Of a DNA stretch of 64,000 bases, positions 16,997 to 26,629 are shown piece by piece. Each line of letters begins with the position of its first letter. Position 1 is the first letter of the stretch. A program made the position numbers and the translations under genes. The notes beneath the pieces are model-generated. The model was not told where the DNA came from and did no database searches. It saw nothing but the letters and a program-made list of their open reading frames with translations. Source of the stretch: Bacteroides helcogenes P 36-108 (GTDB lineage Bacteria > Bacteroidota > Bacteroidia > Bacteroidales > Bacteroidaceae); the NCBI RefSeq assembly GCF_000186225.1, contig NC_014933.1:930001-994000 (forward strand). Reading direction: 5' to 3'.

Positions 16997-18970
16997 TCAT
17001 GGTTTGTTTATATCTGTCGTTTCATGTTTATAAGGTAGTGTGAACATGAAACGTGCTCCTTTGGTATATTCAGGATCTATCCATATTCTGCCTCCTAAAT
17101 TTTCTATGGTAATTTGACAGATTGAAAGTCCCAGACCGGTTCCTTGGGCGTATTCATCCAGTTTGTTGAAGCGTTCAAATACGACTTTCTGTTTTTCGGG
17201 TGGAATTCCGCATCCGGTATCAGTAACGGAAAATATCCATTCTTGGGACACGTTGTTCGGCTTTACCTCCAATATGATGGAGCCTTTTTGGGTAAATTTG
17301 ACTGCGTTACCTATCAAGTTGATGAGGACTTGTTGCAGTCTTGTAGTATCGGTTTCGGCAATGATTGTAGGTGTGGAATGTTTGAAGCCCAGTTTTATCC
17401 CTTTGGCAATGTTGGTTTGAAATCCGGCTACGATATTTGCACAATGAGGAACCAGGTCTAATATCTGGAAGTTGAAATTCTGCCGTCCTGATTCCAGTCG
17501 TGAAAGATCAAGAATGTCATTAATCAGTTTCAATAATAAGTCTGAATTGTAAGAAATGATGTTTACGTATTCTTTTAAATTCTCATTCCCTCTTGTTTCT
17601 TCTTCCAGAATGGTTGCAAATCCTACTATGGAATTTAAAGGAGTGCGTATTTCGTGACTCATGTTCGATATGAAAGCAGATTTCAGTCGATTTCCTTCTT
17701 CTGCCTTTTCCTTTGCCAGACGCAGTTCATGTTCGGACTGCTGGAGACGTTTCTTATCTTCTATCAGATTGTTTTTCAACAGACGTATGTGCCAGGAATA
17801 ACGAATAGAGACGATGAATCCGATAGTGAGCAATATAATGACCAGAAATATTAGCAGTAAGTACCATTTATAGGTTTCAAACGCTCTTTCCCATTCTGTT
17901 GTATCGTTGACATATTTGCTTTCTTCGGGCAACATTTCCTCTGAAAGTCCGAATTCTTTTACTTTTTGCATGTCAAAGCAGTATTCATTTGGGAAGCAAA
18001 GCGCATTTTTGGGTATGTTTTTTTCGGCCTTATCCAAGAATTGGTATATATATTCGGCAAGGCTTTCTCCTATATTTTCATAGTATTGCGGAATGGAACC
18101 TCCGATACTCCAATAACCTATACCTGTTCCTGTAAGGCTGAATACAGGAACTTTGCTGTTGGCTTTCTTGAAAAGATATTCGGAATTGTTCATGTAGATT
18201 ACATTCTTTTTGTCAAATCTCCATATACACAGGATGGCTGCTGTGTTTTCGGGTAGATTTTTCATGGCTTGCAAAGCTTCTTCCAGGCTCATCTGGCTTC
18301 CGTCTATATAGATAGGAGTCATGTCGGGATAGTTATTTTCCAAGGTTTTTTTTACGATTCTCATTTCGCTCAGGCCGAGGTAAGTATTGTCGCTGATGAC
18401 AGCTATGTTTCTTATCTTTGGAAAAAGATGGCGTATCAGCCTGTAATCTGAATCAATGTCATATTCATAATAGCGGAGAAACTTGACATTGAACCGATTC
18501 ATCATCTTACGAAAATCGACAACTCCTTTGTAATCATCATCCTCTACTTGCAAACAGGGAATTTCATCACCTGTAAATGTGGCTCCATACCGTTGTCCCA
18601 TGAGGCATCCAATGGGAATTTTTCTGTATTTCTCATCTGTCATCGATAAGTAGCATGCCCAGGCTTCCGGTCCGAGAAGAATGATAAACTTGGCGTTAGG
18701 ATGTTTGTCAAGTATTGTATTCATGGCATTCTTCCATCTGTATCTGTCGTCCAAAGCTTGGCAAGCAAGAGATTCTACTACGGGCGAGTATTTTCCGTTC
18801 AGTCGCAGATATGCATTTACAAAGGATGTAATATGGTTGAAAGCATACCTGCTTTCATAATTATAAGAGCTTATAATCAATATCTCATCTTTTGTCATTT
18901 CGTGTTGCGCATACACGGAAGAATGGAGGCAAAGACAAATGAAGATAAGTAACTTTAGAGTATGCTTCAT
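16997..18970 (-). CDS. Sensor histidine kinase with periplasmic binding-protein-like sensor
   Basis: 657 residues. Signal peptide (1-22), a long periplasmic region (23-368) built like an ABC substrate-binding/Peripla_BP domain (EILIISSYNYES start; FIILLGPEAWACY; IAVISDNTYLGLSEMRIVKKTL), one membrane helix (about 370-393), a coiled coil, HisKA with the phospho-acceptor His439 in FISNMSHEIRTPLNS, and HATPase_c with NLIGNAVKFT, DTGCGIP and GTGLGLSI boxes. No receiver domain, and no response regulator is adjacent, so it is an orphan kinase. The promoter box at 18995-19002 supports the ATG at 18970 over the longer frame. Confidence 0.93.
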   Translation of the reverse strand: MKHTLKLLIFICLCLHSSVYAQHEMTKDEILIISSYNYESRYAFNHITSFVNAYLRLNGKYSPVVESLACQALDDRYRWKNAMNTILDKHPNAKFIILLGPEAWACYLSMTDEKYRKIPIGCLMGQRYGATFTGDEIPCLQVEDDDYKGVVDFRKMMNRFNVKFLRYYEYDIDSDYRLIRHLFPKIRNIAVISDNTYLGLSEMRIVKKTLENNYPDMTPIYIDGSQMSLEEALQAMKNLPENTAAILCIWRFDKKNVIYMNNSEYLFKKANSKVPVFSLTGTGIGYWSIGGSIPQYYENIGESLAEYIYQFLDKAEKNIPKNALCFPNEYCFDMQKVKEFGLSEEMLPEESKYVNDTTEWERAFETYKWYLLLIFLVIILLTIGFIVSIRYSWHIRLLKNNLIEDKKRLQQSEHELRLAKEKAEEGNRLKSAFISNMSHEIRTPLNSIVGFATILEEETRGNENLKEYVNIISYNSDLLLKLINDILDLSRLESGRQNFNFQILDLVPHCANIVAGFQTNIAKGIKLGFKHSTPTIIAETDTTRLQQVLINLIGNAVKFTQKGSIILEVKPNNVSQEWIFSVTDTGCGIPPEKQKVVFERFNKLDEYAQGTGLGLSICQITIENLGGRIWIDPEYTKGARFMFTLPYKHETTDINKP

Positions 18971-18994
18971 GATGTTATTTCTATTCGTGATTGA

Positions 18995-19002
18995 CAAAAA
19001 TA
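18995..19002 (-). promoter_or_regulatory. Promoter -7 box for sensor kinase
   Basis: Minus-strand TATTTTTG giving a leader of about 18 nt before the ATG at 18970. Confidence 0.55.
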
Positions 19003-19060
19003 AGGATTAATATTTAAATACCGGGAAAGAAAATGATTAAATATGTCAATGAAGTTGATA

Positions 19061-19678
19061 TTACAACTGACCGCTTTCCACCATCAGTATTACCCGTTCC
19101 GTCAGCATATCATCTCCCATAGGATTGTACTGTTTCTTCAGGCTGGCTCCGAACAGTGCGGCGAAGGTTTGATAAAAACCTGCTTTGAAAGGCCCCATAA
19201 AGGCTTTTACAAGTTCATATCCGGTAGAATTGGTCTGACGGTCCACCAATTTGATCAGTAGTTTTCCTTGGGCGAAGGAGAGCTTCTTCAATTGTGGGGT
19301 GTATTGTTCTTTCAGTCCTTTTTCCACAGCTTTGATGTGGCGTTGTCGGGCCTTTTCGCCCGGCAGGGTCATCATATACTCATAGGTTTCGATGACGGCA
19401 CGGTTTATTTCTTTGGACAGTGGCAGCACTTTCTTCACATCACGGATGAGCTTGGTGTATTTTGCCATTTCCCGTTTGTTCTTGAACTTGAGTGGCTTGA
19501 ATATATAAACAGTGGGCAAAGCATAGTAGGGGATAGTATCTCCTTCGTAAACGCACATGGGAACTAAATAAATATTCTTTTGTGTGCCGGGTTGCTTGGA
19601 TTGCTGCTGGGCACGGCACACTATGTTTCCGGAAAGTAGAAATATAATGAGTATTACTATGTTAAGCCTTGCGTTCAT
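19061..19678 (-). CDS. DUF4294 secreted protein
   Basis: 205 residues with an SPI signal peptide (ending CRA-Q). The mature part has DUF4294 features: MCVYEGDTIPYYALPTVYIFKPLKFKNKREMAKYTKLIRDVKKVLPLSKE, then a helical half with LVKAFMGPFKAGFYQTFAALFGASLKKQYNP. Function unknown; it is a conserved single-copy periplasmic protein in Bacteroidales. The start at 19678 is chosen over 19693 because the former begins a good signal peptide. A TACTTTTG box (19683-19690) lies just 4 nt upstream, so the transcript may be leaderless. Confidence 0.85.
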   Translation of the reverse strand: MNARLNIVILIIFLLSGNIVCRAQQQSKQPGTQKNIYLVPMCVYEGDTIPYYALPTVYIFKPLKFKNKREMAKYTKLIRDVKKVLPLSKEINRAVIETYEYMMTLPGEKARQRHIKAVEKGLKEQYTPQLKKLSFAQGKLLIKLVDRQTNSTGYELVKAFMGPFKAGFYQTFAALFGASLKKQYNPMGDDMLTERVILMVESGQL

Positions 19679-19682
19679 GCTG

Positions 19683-19690
19683 CAAAAGTA
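19683..19690 (-). promoter_or_regulatory. Promoter -7 box abutting DUF4294 start
   Basis: Minus-strand TACTTTTG ending 4 nt before the ATG at 19678. If used, transcription would begin at or next to the start codon. Confidence 0.35.
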
Positions 19691-19794
19691 CATGATTCTG
19701 CGGAATGTTGTTGCATTCCGGTGATTTTTCCTTGTCAGATTAACTTATTTAAGGTAACTTCGCTGCCCTTAAATCCTAAAATGACCTTTTATCA

Positions 19795-21822
19795 ATGAAA
19801 CTCATCAAGATAGGAGTCTTTGTAAGTATGTTGCTGACGACTTCTATACTTGAAGCTCAAAATACGGCCATATCTCTTTTAGAAGAGGCTCTGGAACAAC
19901 TCTCTACGGAGAGTGAAGAAGAATATGACTGGGAAGATGAGTTGGAAGAACTATCCCGGCATTTACAGGAACCTGTAAATATCAATGCGGCAACCAAACA
20001 ACAATTGGAACAATTTCCTTTCCTTACCGATCTTCAGATAGAAAATATTCTCGCTTATGTATATATTCATGGGCAAATGCAGACCATTTACGAATTGCAA
20101 CAAGTGAAGGAGATGGATAAGCGTACCATCGACCTGCTGCTGCCTTTTGTCCGTGTACAGGCGATAGAAGAGAGTAGGAGATATCCCGCCTTGAAAAGTA
20201 TCTTGAAGTATGGCAGGCATGAGGTGCTTACCCGTCTGGATGTACCTTTCTATACCCGCAAAGGATATGAGAAGAATTATCTTGGTCCTTCGCTCTATCA
20301 TTCATTGCGATACAGTTTTCATTATGGTGATTATTTGCATGCGGGGATTACGGCGGAAAAAGATGCAGGAGAGCCGATGTTTGCTTTGCACGACCGGAAA
20401 GGATATGATTATTACTCCCCGTACCTCTTTTTCCGGAATATGGGTAGGCTGAAGATACTTGCTTTAGGCAATTATCGCCTGAACTTCGGACAGGGACTGG
20501 TGTTGGGTACTGATTTCCGCTTGGGAAAATCATTTTCTCTCTTTACTGCCGAACATAGAGGTAGCGGTATTCGTAAGCATAGTTCCACTGACGAATATAA
20601 TTATTTCCGTGGAGTCGCGGCTACCGTTGAACTGCTTCCTTCACTGGAATTTTCTGCCTTCTATTCCCACCGTTCCATGGACGGAGTGACGAAAGACGGA
20701 GAAATCACTTCTATTTATAAGACAGGATTGCACCGTACACAAAAGGAGGCAGAGAAAACCGATGCTTTTTCCATGCAGCTTGTAGGTGGAAATTTTACTT
20801 ACGAGCGAGGTAAATTGAGGGTAGGGGTCACTGGTATCCATTACTTTTTCAATTATCCTTATGAACCTTCTTTGAATAAATATGCCAAGTATAACTTGCA
20901 TGGAAGCCGTTTCCATAATGTGGGTGTGGATTATAAATATCGTTTCGGACGCTTTGTATGGGTAGGGGAGGCGGCTGTGGGTACAAAAGGTTATGCACTA
21001 ATTAATCAGTTGAAATACAAATTGTTCACAGATTATCAACTGATGATTGTTCATCGTTATTATTCCTATGATTATTGGTCTATGTTTGGGAGGGCATTTG
21101 GTGAGGGCAGTACACCACAAAATGAAAACGGCTGGTATCTGGCAATGGAAGCTGCTCCATTATCATATTGGCGTTTTTTTGCTTCATTGGACTTGTTCTC
21201 TTTTCCATGGTGGAAATATCGCATCAGCAAATCTTCGCAGGGAGTGGATGGTATGTTTCAGGCGGTTTATTCTCCTCGCAAGAACTTGTCTATATATTTT
21301 AATTATCGCTACAAGCAGAAAGAGAGGGATGTGACGGAAACGAGTGGAAAGGTAACATTGCCCATTTATCATCATTATTTTCGTTATCGTTTGAATTATA
21401 CACCAGAAGCTTTTCTTTTCCGTACCACAATGGATTATAATTACTTTCGGCAGAAAGATGGAAAGGGACATCAGTTTGAGGGGCAGCAAGGATGGCAATG
21501 CACTCAATCCATTGCTTATACTTTTTCCAAAATGCCTTTAACTGTGTCTGTACAAGGTACTTATTTCCATACAGACGATTATGATTCACGTATCTATGCT
21601 TCGGAAAAGGGGTTACTCTATACTTTTCACACTCCTTCTTTCTATGGTCGTGGTATTCGTTATTCCGCCCATGTGCGCTATGATTTGAACAAGGATTTGA
21701 TGATGCTTGTCAAGCTGGGACAAACCGTTTATCAGGACAGAGAAGAAATAGGTTCGGGCAACGACTTGATACATGGAAACAAGAAAACAGACTTACAGAT
21801 GCAGTTGCGTATTAAGTTTTAG
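19795..21822 (+). CDS. Helix-hairpin-helix domain outer-membrane protein
   Basis: 675 residues. Signal peptide (1-21, ending LEA-Q), an acidic stretch, then two ComEA-like helix-hairpin-helix units (about 58-118; PVNINAATKQQLEQFPFLTDLQIENILAYV and ELQQVKEMDKRTIDLLLPFV). The rest is aromatic-rich amphipathic strand pattern typical of an outer-membrane barrel, ending in F (LQMQLRIKF). The HhH part may bind DNA or simply serve as a periplasmic adaptor; a role in DNA uptake is speculation. It is a conserved Bacteroidota family without known function. The gene stands between a leftward DUF4294 gene and the radical SAM gene. Confidence 0.85.
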   Translation: MKLIKIGVFVSMLLTTSILEAQNTAISLLEEALEQLSTESEEEYDWEDELEELSRHLQEPVNINAATKQQLEQFPFLTDLQIENILAYVYIHGQMQTIYELQQVKEMDKRTIDLLLPFVRVQAIEESRRYPALKSILKYGRHEVLTRLDVPFYTRKGYEKNYLGPSLYHSLRYSFHYGDYLHAGITAEKDAGEPMFALHDRKGYDYYSPYLFFRNMGRLKILALGNYRLNFGQGLVLGTDFRLGKSFSLFTAEHRGSGIRKHSSTDEYNYFRGVAATVELLPSLEFSAFYSHRSMDGVTKDGEITSIYKTGLHRTQKEAEKTDAFSMQLVGGNFTYERGKLRVGVTGIHYFFNYPYEPSLNKYAKYNLHGSRFHNVGVDYKYRFGRFVWVGEAAVGTKGYALINQLKYKLFTDYQLMIVHRYYSYDYWSMFGRAFGEGSTPQNENGWYLAMEAAPLSYWRFFASLDLFSFPWWKYRISKSSQGVDGMFQAVYSPRKNLSIYFNYRYKQKERDVTETSGKVTLPIYHHYFRYRLNYTPEAFLFRTTMDYNYFRQKDGKGHQFEGQQGWQCTQSIAYTFSKMPLTVSVQGTYFHTDDYDSRIYASEKGLLYTFHTPSFYGRGIRYSAHVRYDLNKDLMMLVKLGQTVYQDREEIGSGNDLIHGNKKTDLQMQLRIKF

Positions 21823-21823
21823 T

Positions 21824-21831
21824 TAACTTTG
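21824..21831 (+). promoter_or_regulatory. Promoter -7 box for radical SAM gene
   Basis: TAACTTTG overlapping the end of the preceding gene by no bases; transcription from it would begin near 21838, excluding the frame's TTG start at 21842 in practice. Confidence 0.5.
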
Positions 21832-21880
21832 CCCCTGCAAGTTGTTACTTGTACGAATAATGTATAATCCTCAAATCTTC

Positions 21881-22660
21881 ATGAATATGACAGTCATTTA
21901 TCCTTCTCCCATCTTCGGTCCCATCCATTCCCGCCGTTTGGGAGTATCTTTGGGAATTAATCTTATGCCTGCCGACGGTAAAGTATGTACTTTCAACTGC
22001 ATTTACTGCGAGTGTGGTTTCAATGAAGATTTCCGTCCCCGACAGGCACGTCCCACGCGCGAGGAAGTGCGTGCTGCCCTCGAAGTGCGCTTGCAGGATA
22101 TGCAACAGAACGGTCCCGCACCCGATGTGTTGACCTTTGCCGGTAATGGGGAGCCTACTGCCCATCCTCATTTTCCTGAGATAATAGAAGATACACTTGC
22201 CTTGCGTGACAAATATTTTCCGCAGGCAAAGGTCAGTGTACTTAGCAATTCCACCTTTATTCATAAGCCAGCCGTTTTCGAGGCCCTGAACAGAATAGAT
22301 AATAATATACTGAAACTCGATACTGTGGACGAAGCTTATATTCGTGATCTCGATCGTCCTACAAGGCGCTATCGCGTCCGTGAAATCATCGAGGGCATGA
22401 AGGCTTTCGGGGGAAACTGTATCATCCAGACTATGTTCCTAAAAGGAGGTTATAAAGGGAAGGATATGGATAATACATCCGATAAATTTGTTCTTCCTTG
22501 GCTGGAAGCCGTCAAGGAGATAGCTCCTCGGCAGGTGATGATTTATACCATTGATCGTGAAACGCCCGATCACGACTTGCAGAAGGCTACTCGTGAAGAA
22601 CTGGATCGCATTGCCGGACTGATAAAGGAAGCGGGGATACCGGTGAGTGTATCCTACTGA
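21881..22660 (+). CDS. Radical SAM protein
   Basis: 259 residues. The CxxxCxxC cluster motif is at Cys36, Cys40 and Cys43 (CTFNCIYCECG), binding a 4Fe-4S cluster and S-adenosylmethionine; FAGNGEPTAHP and VLSNSTF are later radical SAM core motifs. The N-terminal FGPIHSRRLGVSLGINLMP is typical of a conserved family of unknown substrate, sometimes placed with wybutosine-like or Elp3-type proteins. Possible starts are 21860, 21881 and 21887; 21881 keeps the conserved length. Its 3' end overlaps the convergent protease gene by 7 bp. Confidence 0.88.
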   Translation: MNMTVIYPSPIFGPIHSRRLGVSLGINLMPADGKVCTFNCIYCECGFNEDFRPRQARPTREEVRAALEVRLQDMQQNGPAPDVLTFAGNGEPTAHPHFPEIIEDTLALRDKYFPQAKVSVLSNSTFIHKPAVFEALNRIDNNILKLDTVDEAYIRDLDRPTRRYRVREIIEGMKAFGGNCIIQTMFLKGGYKGKDMDNTSDKFVLPWLEAVKEIAPRQVMIYTIDRETPDHDLQKATREELDRIAGLIKEAGIPVSVSY

Positions 22661-23865
22661 TGGTTAGATTCTTGTATAGGAAATTTTATGGTCTTTATAC
22701 CCCTATCTTTATCCATCAATTTCATTTCTTTTATTTCGTCATTAGGAATTCTCATCAGAGCGCAAAGGTCGTCGTTCAGCTCTTGTCCGTTGGCGGCTAT
22801 GACACGGTCACCTCTGCGCATGCCCTGATGGTAGAAGTCTGAATTTTCATATATCAGGCTGATGATAAGATGTCCTTCTTCATCAATACCGATACAGAAT
22901 TCTTCTTCTTTATCATTATCAATGTTGATAGTATCGTCATCGTTGTAAGGAAGAAAAGTGAATTTTTTGTGACGATAGTCCAAGATGACTTGCCCGTAAT
23001 TTAGTAATTCCGATCCTATGATTGAGTGGTTGTTATGTTTTGTGGTGGTAAATATATTTTTAAAAAGAACATTGTCCAATTTCCATTTCTGTAACTTCAC
23101 CAAGAAGATATTGTTTATTTTAGCAAATCCGTATGCACCGAATATATTAGACCCTTGAACCTCTTTGATGACTTCTCCTTGCCACAATTCAGAATCAAAT
23201 GCTTGTAATTGTTGTAACACTTCATTGCAAAGATAATAAAGTTCACTTGCTCCGGTGTCGAATAAAACAGTTTCTTCTGTAATTTCTCCGATAGACAGTT
23301 TGATGAATGGTCTGTTCCACATCATGTCTATGGAAGTTTCTTTCTTCTTTTTCGTCTTAAACCATTTCTTGCGGTCAGTCAAAATCAATTGTTTCTTTTC
23401 CTTGTCAATCTTCACAGCAAGCTTTTGCAAGAGGTCTCCTCCAATCATTCCGTCCACTTGCGCACATCTGAACATCGGGCTTTCGTCAAACAAATAGAGA
23501 AAAGCTTGATAGCAAGGAAAATGAGTCTTTCCAATAGATAAACCACAAAGCTCAATAAATTTTATTTCTTGTTTCACATTGTTTGTATCCGTAAGACTGT
23601 CTCGTCGGACTATCGGTACGTCTTCCGGAAACAGTTTGAAATCGATGTTGGAGAAAGAAGCTCCTGTGTCGAACATAAAACGTAGCTGCTTGCCATTTAT
23701 CGTAACAGGCACAATAGGGATGTTCCTGAAGAACTCGATGTTGATGGTATCGGCAAAGTCTTTTTCAATGGGTCGGACATACGTTTGTTGAGCGTAGAGA
23801 GGCTGTTGTGTAGTTGATAATAGGATAATGGTACATAATAAAAAATGGCTTGAAAGGTTTTTCAT
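22654..23865 (-). CDS. Secreted aspartyl protease with two retropepsin-like domains and PDZ
   Basis: 403 residues. Signal peptide (1-25, ending LYA-Q), then two retropepsin-like halves each with a DTGAS active-site motif (Asp66 and Asp203). The second half includes SIIGSELLNYGQVILDYRHKKFTF, resembling the closing part of such domains. A PDZ-like domain follows (about 325-395; YENSDFYHQGMRRGDRVIAANGQEL). In this family two aspartates come together to form one catalytic site in the periplasm. Substrate unknown. It could be one unit with the following leftward genes, being 67 bp from the nuclease gene. Confidence 0.88.
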   Translation of the reverse strand: MKNLSSHFLLCTIILLSTTQQPLYAQQTYVRPIEKDFADTINIEFFRNIPIVPVTINGKQLRFMFDTGASFSNIDFKLFPEDVPIVRRDSLTDTNNVKQEIKFIELCGLSIGKTHFPCYQAFLYLFDESPMFRCAQVDGMIGGDLLQKLAVKIDKEKKQLILTDRKKWFKTKKKKETSIDMMWNRPFIKLSIGEITEETVLFDTGASELYYLCNEVLQQLQAFDSELWQGEVIKEVQGSNIFGAYGFAKINNIFLVKLQKWKLDNVLFKNIFTTTKHNNHSIIGSELLNYGQVILDYRHKKFTFLPYNDDDTINIDNDKEEEFCIGIDEEGHLIISLIYENSDFYHQGMRRGDRVIAANGQELNDDLCALMRIPNDEIKEMKLMDKDRGIKTIKFPIQESNHQ

Positions 23866-23932
23866 GAGTTTTTAAATTAAGGTATATATTAAGAGTACTT
23901 AGAAGAAGCATTTTAAAAGGCTTGATTTCGGA

Positions 23933-24805
23933 TTATTTCCACAGATTTAAATCATACGTAGCTTCTATTTTCTTCTCAATATTGTCTGGCAAAGTGGGGA
24001 AGAAGTCGATGCCCGTAATGCGTTCTACTTCATCCACACTATTGACGTAGCTGTCCAAAGGATGATTGCCCGATGTGTTTTTATAAATAAAGCCGATGGC
24101 TTTGGGTGGATTGCTTGTGATGCAAAGTATTACTTTGAAGAATGCTTCGGGAACAGTGATTTTATGGTGTCTGCCTATCGTGCGGTGTTTCCGGTCGTAA
24201 AGAATAGGTCCGCAGACAATGTATATTCTCCCCTCTTTCTGTGCCCAGTAGCGGCAAGACTCTTCCAGCTCTTTCCAGTCTCCCCGGTTCAGATTGTGGT
24301 CTTGCGGGCAGATGTTTGTCATGTAAAAACTCTCTTGCATGGCTTTCCAGTGCCAGCGGCTGTCACCGGCAGGACACATGTGGCCGCGGTCCATTCCCGC
24401 ACCTTTATAGTCGTCGGTGGTTACAGCCTCATTTTCCGGCAGCTCAGGGTCAGGCAGGAACTTGTCGCTGCGGCTTTCACGTTCTACCAACTTTTCAGGA
24501 GTCAGCATCCATGCCACCCAGTTGGGCAGTTTCAAGTCCTTGTTATAAGATGCAGTGTAGCTTTCGCGGTACAATATCTGTTCGGAAACGTTCTTTAGCG
24601 GAGCGGGAAGCAGGATGCTTTTTGGGGAATGACCTTTCAGTGAAGCCCACTCCGGAGGATATTCTTCGGTCACTCCTTTTGCTGTGACGGGAGCTTTGAT
24701 GTGCAGAGCTTTGGCTATGGGTTCATAGCTCAGACAGGCAATGCATATCAATGCTATTAAACAGATTACCCCTTTGAAGGATTGTTTTTTTCGTCTTTTA
24801 GTCAT
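23933..24805 (-). CDS. DNA/RNA non-specific endonuclease (NUC1 family)
   Basis: 290 residues. An N-terminal membrane anchor or signal (12-32) precedes the beta-beta-alpha-metal nuclease domain. The catalytic DRGH motif is at 139-142 (His142 as general base) and the metal-binding Asn173 is in NICPQDHNLNRGDW. These enzymes cut DNA and RNA without sequence preference and act outside the cytoplasm, so the role may be nutrient scavenging or defence. No inhibitor gene is adjacent, as expected for a secreted form. It follows the SulP gene by 57 bp in the same direction. Confidence 0.93.
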   Translation of the reverse strand: MTKRRKKQSFKGVICLIALICIACLSYEPIAKALHIKAPVTAKGVTEEYPPEWASLKGHSPKSILLPAPLKNVSEQILYRESYTASYNKDLKLPNWVAWMLTPEKLVERESRSDKFLPDPELPENEAVTTDDYKGAGMDRGHMCPAGDSRWHWKAMQESFYMTNICPQDHNLNRGDWKELEESCRYWAQKEGRIYIVCGPILYDRKHRTIGRHHKITVPEAFFKVILCITSNPPKAIGFIYKNTSGNHPLDSYVNSVDEVERITGIDFFPTLPDNIEKKIEATYDLNLWK

Positions 24806-24862
24806 TGTTCAAACATTGTTTAAATGCTTTTTAATATTTCTTTCTAAGACTATCTTTCTGTT

Positions 24863-26539
24863 TTACAGCAATTCCTTAGCCCGTTCCAATGCCACATTGA
24901 TGTTGGGGCAGATATTTTCCTCTCCCAGCAATTCGTAGAATCCCGATTTCTCCAATACTTTATGCACTTTTTCATTGACACCGGAGAGCACAATGGTAAT
25001 TTTCTCCTTCTGTGACATTTGGCAGAGAGTAGTAAGGTTGTGGATGCCCGTAGAGTCGATGAAAGGTACTTTTCGCATACGGATGACACGTACTTTGGGA
25101 CGGTCGCCCATCTGCGACATGGTTTCCTCAAACTTGGTGGCGATACCGAAGAAGTAAGGACCGTTGATTTCATATACTTCCACACCTTCAGGAATTGTCA
25201 GATGTTCTTCGTGGCTGTTGATGTCCGACTCTGCATTCGGGTCTATCTCATCTTTTATGACCGATATTTCAGTGGTTTCCATCACACGGCGCATAAAGAG
25301 TACACAGGCAATCACCAAACCTACTTCGATGGCTATGGTCAGGTCGAAGATCACTGTCAGGAAGAAGGTAATCAACAATACCGATACGTCTGATTTCGGA
25401 TTTTTCATCAGCCCTTTGAAGGTGCGCCAGCCACTCATGTTATAAGATACGATGACCAATACACCGGCCAGACACCCCATTGGGATGTATTGTGCCAGAG
25501 GCATGAGGAACAGTAGTATCAGTAACAGCACTACGGCATGTATGATACCTGCCACGGGCGATTTTCCGCCATTATTAATATTGGCCATGGTGCGTGCAAT
25601 GGCTCCTGTGGCCGGGATGCCGCCGAACAAGGGAGTTGCCATGTTTGCCACACCCTGAGCTATCAGTTCAGCGTTTGAATCGTGCTTGTCACCTATCACG
25701 CCATCGGCCACGGTGGCCGACAACAGAGATTCGATGGCTCCCAGTACGGCAATGGTGACAGCTACGGGAAACAGGTTCTTGATGGCTTCCCAGTTCAGTG
25801 TGGGAACCACGGCATCCGGCAGTTCGGCCTTGATGCTGAAGCGGTCGCCGATGGTGTCGATACAATCGATGCCGCCGTATGTTTTCATCAGCCAGACGGC
25901 TACGGTAACTGTTATGATGGCTATCAGTGATCCGGGTATCTTTTTAGAGAAGCGGGGAGTGATGGCAATGATGAAGATGCTGACAATACTGACGATTGTA
26001 TTCCACCAGTTCACTGTGTCGAAGTGGCGGAAATAGACCATCCACTTGCCGATAAAGTCACCCGGCACTTTCTCATCACCGAAAGTCAGCCCGAATACAT
26101 CTGCAATCTGTGTGGTAAAGATGGTGACGGCAATACCACTTGTGAATCCCACTATGATGGGATAGGGTATGAACTTGATGACGGCTCCAAGCTTGAATAT
26201 TCCTAAGAGGATAAGGATAACGCCTGCCATCAATGTGGCCACAATCAATCCCGATTCTCCATATTGCTGGATAATGCCATAGATGATAACGATGAATGCG
26301 CCGGTAGGACCTCCGATCTGTACCTTGCTTCCTCCTAACACGGAGATGATGAAGCCGGCTATAATGGCTGTGATGATACCTTTCTCCGGTGAAACTCCGG
26401 AGGCGATACCAAACGCTATGGCAAGCGGGAGAGCCACGATACCTACAATGATACCGGCCATCAGGTCAGCCATGAATAATTCTTTCGAGTAATTTTTAAG
26501 AGCTGTGTACAGCTTCGGTTTGAATTCGAACGCTTTCAT
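24863..26539 (-). CDS. SulP-family anion transporter with STAS domain
   Basis: 558 residues. About 12 to 14 membrane helices with SulP signatures (ADLMAGIIVGIVALPLAIAFGIASGVSPEKGI; GGSKVQIGGPTGAFIVII; a GGIPATGAIARTMANINNGGKSPVAG segment), then a cytoplasmic STAS domain (about 445-558; VIRMRKVPFIDSTGIHNL). Family members carry sulfate, bicarbonate or dicarboxylates; the substrate is not decided by sequence. The frame extends to 26629 without an ATG until 26539, and a promoter box at 26597-26604 fits that start. Confidence 0.95.
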   Translation of the reverse strand: MKAFEFKPKLYTALKNYSKELFMADLMAGIIVGIVALPLAIAFGIASGVSPEKGIITAIIAGFIISVLGGSKVQIGGPTGAFIVIIYGIIQQYGESGLIVATLMAGVILILLGIFKLGAVIKFIPYPIIVGFTSGIAVTIFTTQIADVFGLTFGDEKVPGDFIGKWMVYFRHFDTVNWWNTIVSIVSIFIIAITPRFSKKIPGSLIAIITVTVAVWLMKTYGGIDCIDTIGDRFSIKAELPDAVVPTLNWEAIKNLFPVAVTIAVLGAIESLLSATVADGVIGDKHDSNAELIAQGVANMATPLFGGIPATGAIARTMANINNGGKSPVAGIIHAVVLLLILLFLMPLAQYIPMGCLAGVLVIVSYNMSGWRTFKGLMKNPKSDVSVLLITFFLTVIFDLTIAIEVGLVIACVLFMRRVMETTEISVIKDEIDPNAESDINSHEEHLTIPEGVEVYEINGPYFFGIATKFEETMSQMGDRPKVRVIRMRKVPFIDSTGIHNLTTLCQMSQKEKITIVLSGVNEKVHKVLEKSGFYELLGEENICPNINVALERAKELL

Positions 26540-26596
26540 TTGCAATCTGAAAATCTTTATTTTACCTATTGTTATTTGTCTTATTGAAAGAGACTG

Positions 26597-26604
26597 CAAA
26601 ATTA
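26597..26604 (-). promoter_or_regulatory. Promoter -7 box for SulP gene
   Basis: Minus-strand TAATTTTG with a minus-strand TTG at 26626-26628, 21 bp away. Leader about 50 nt. Confidence 0.6.
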
Positions 26605-26629
26605 CGTAAAATAAAGCAAACAGTTGCAA

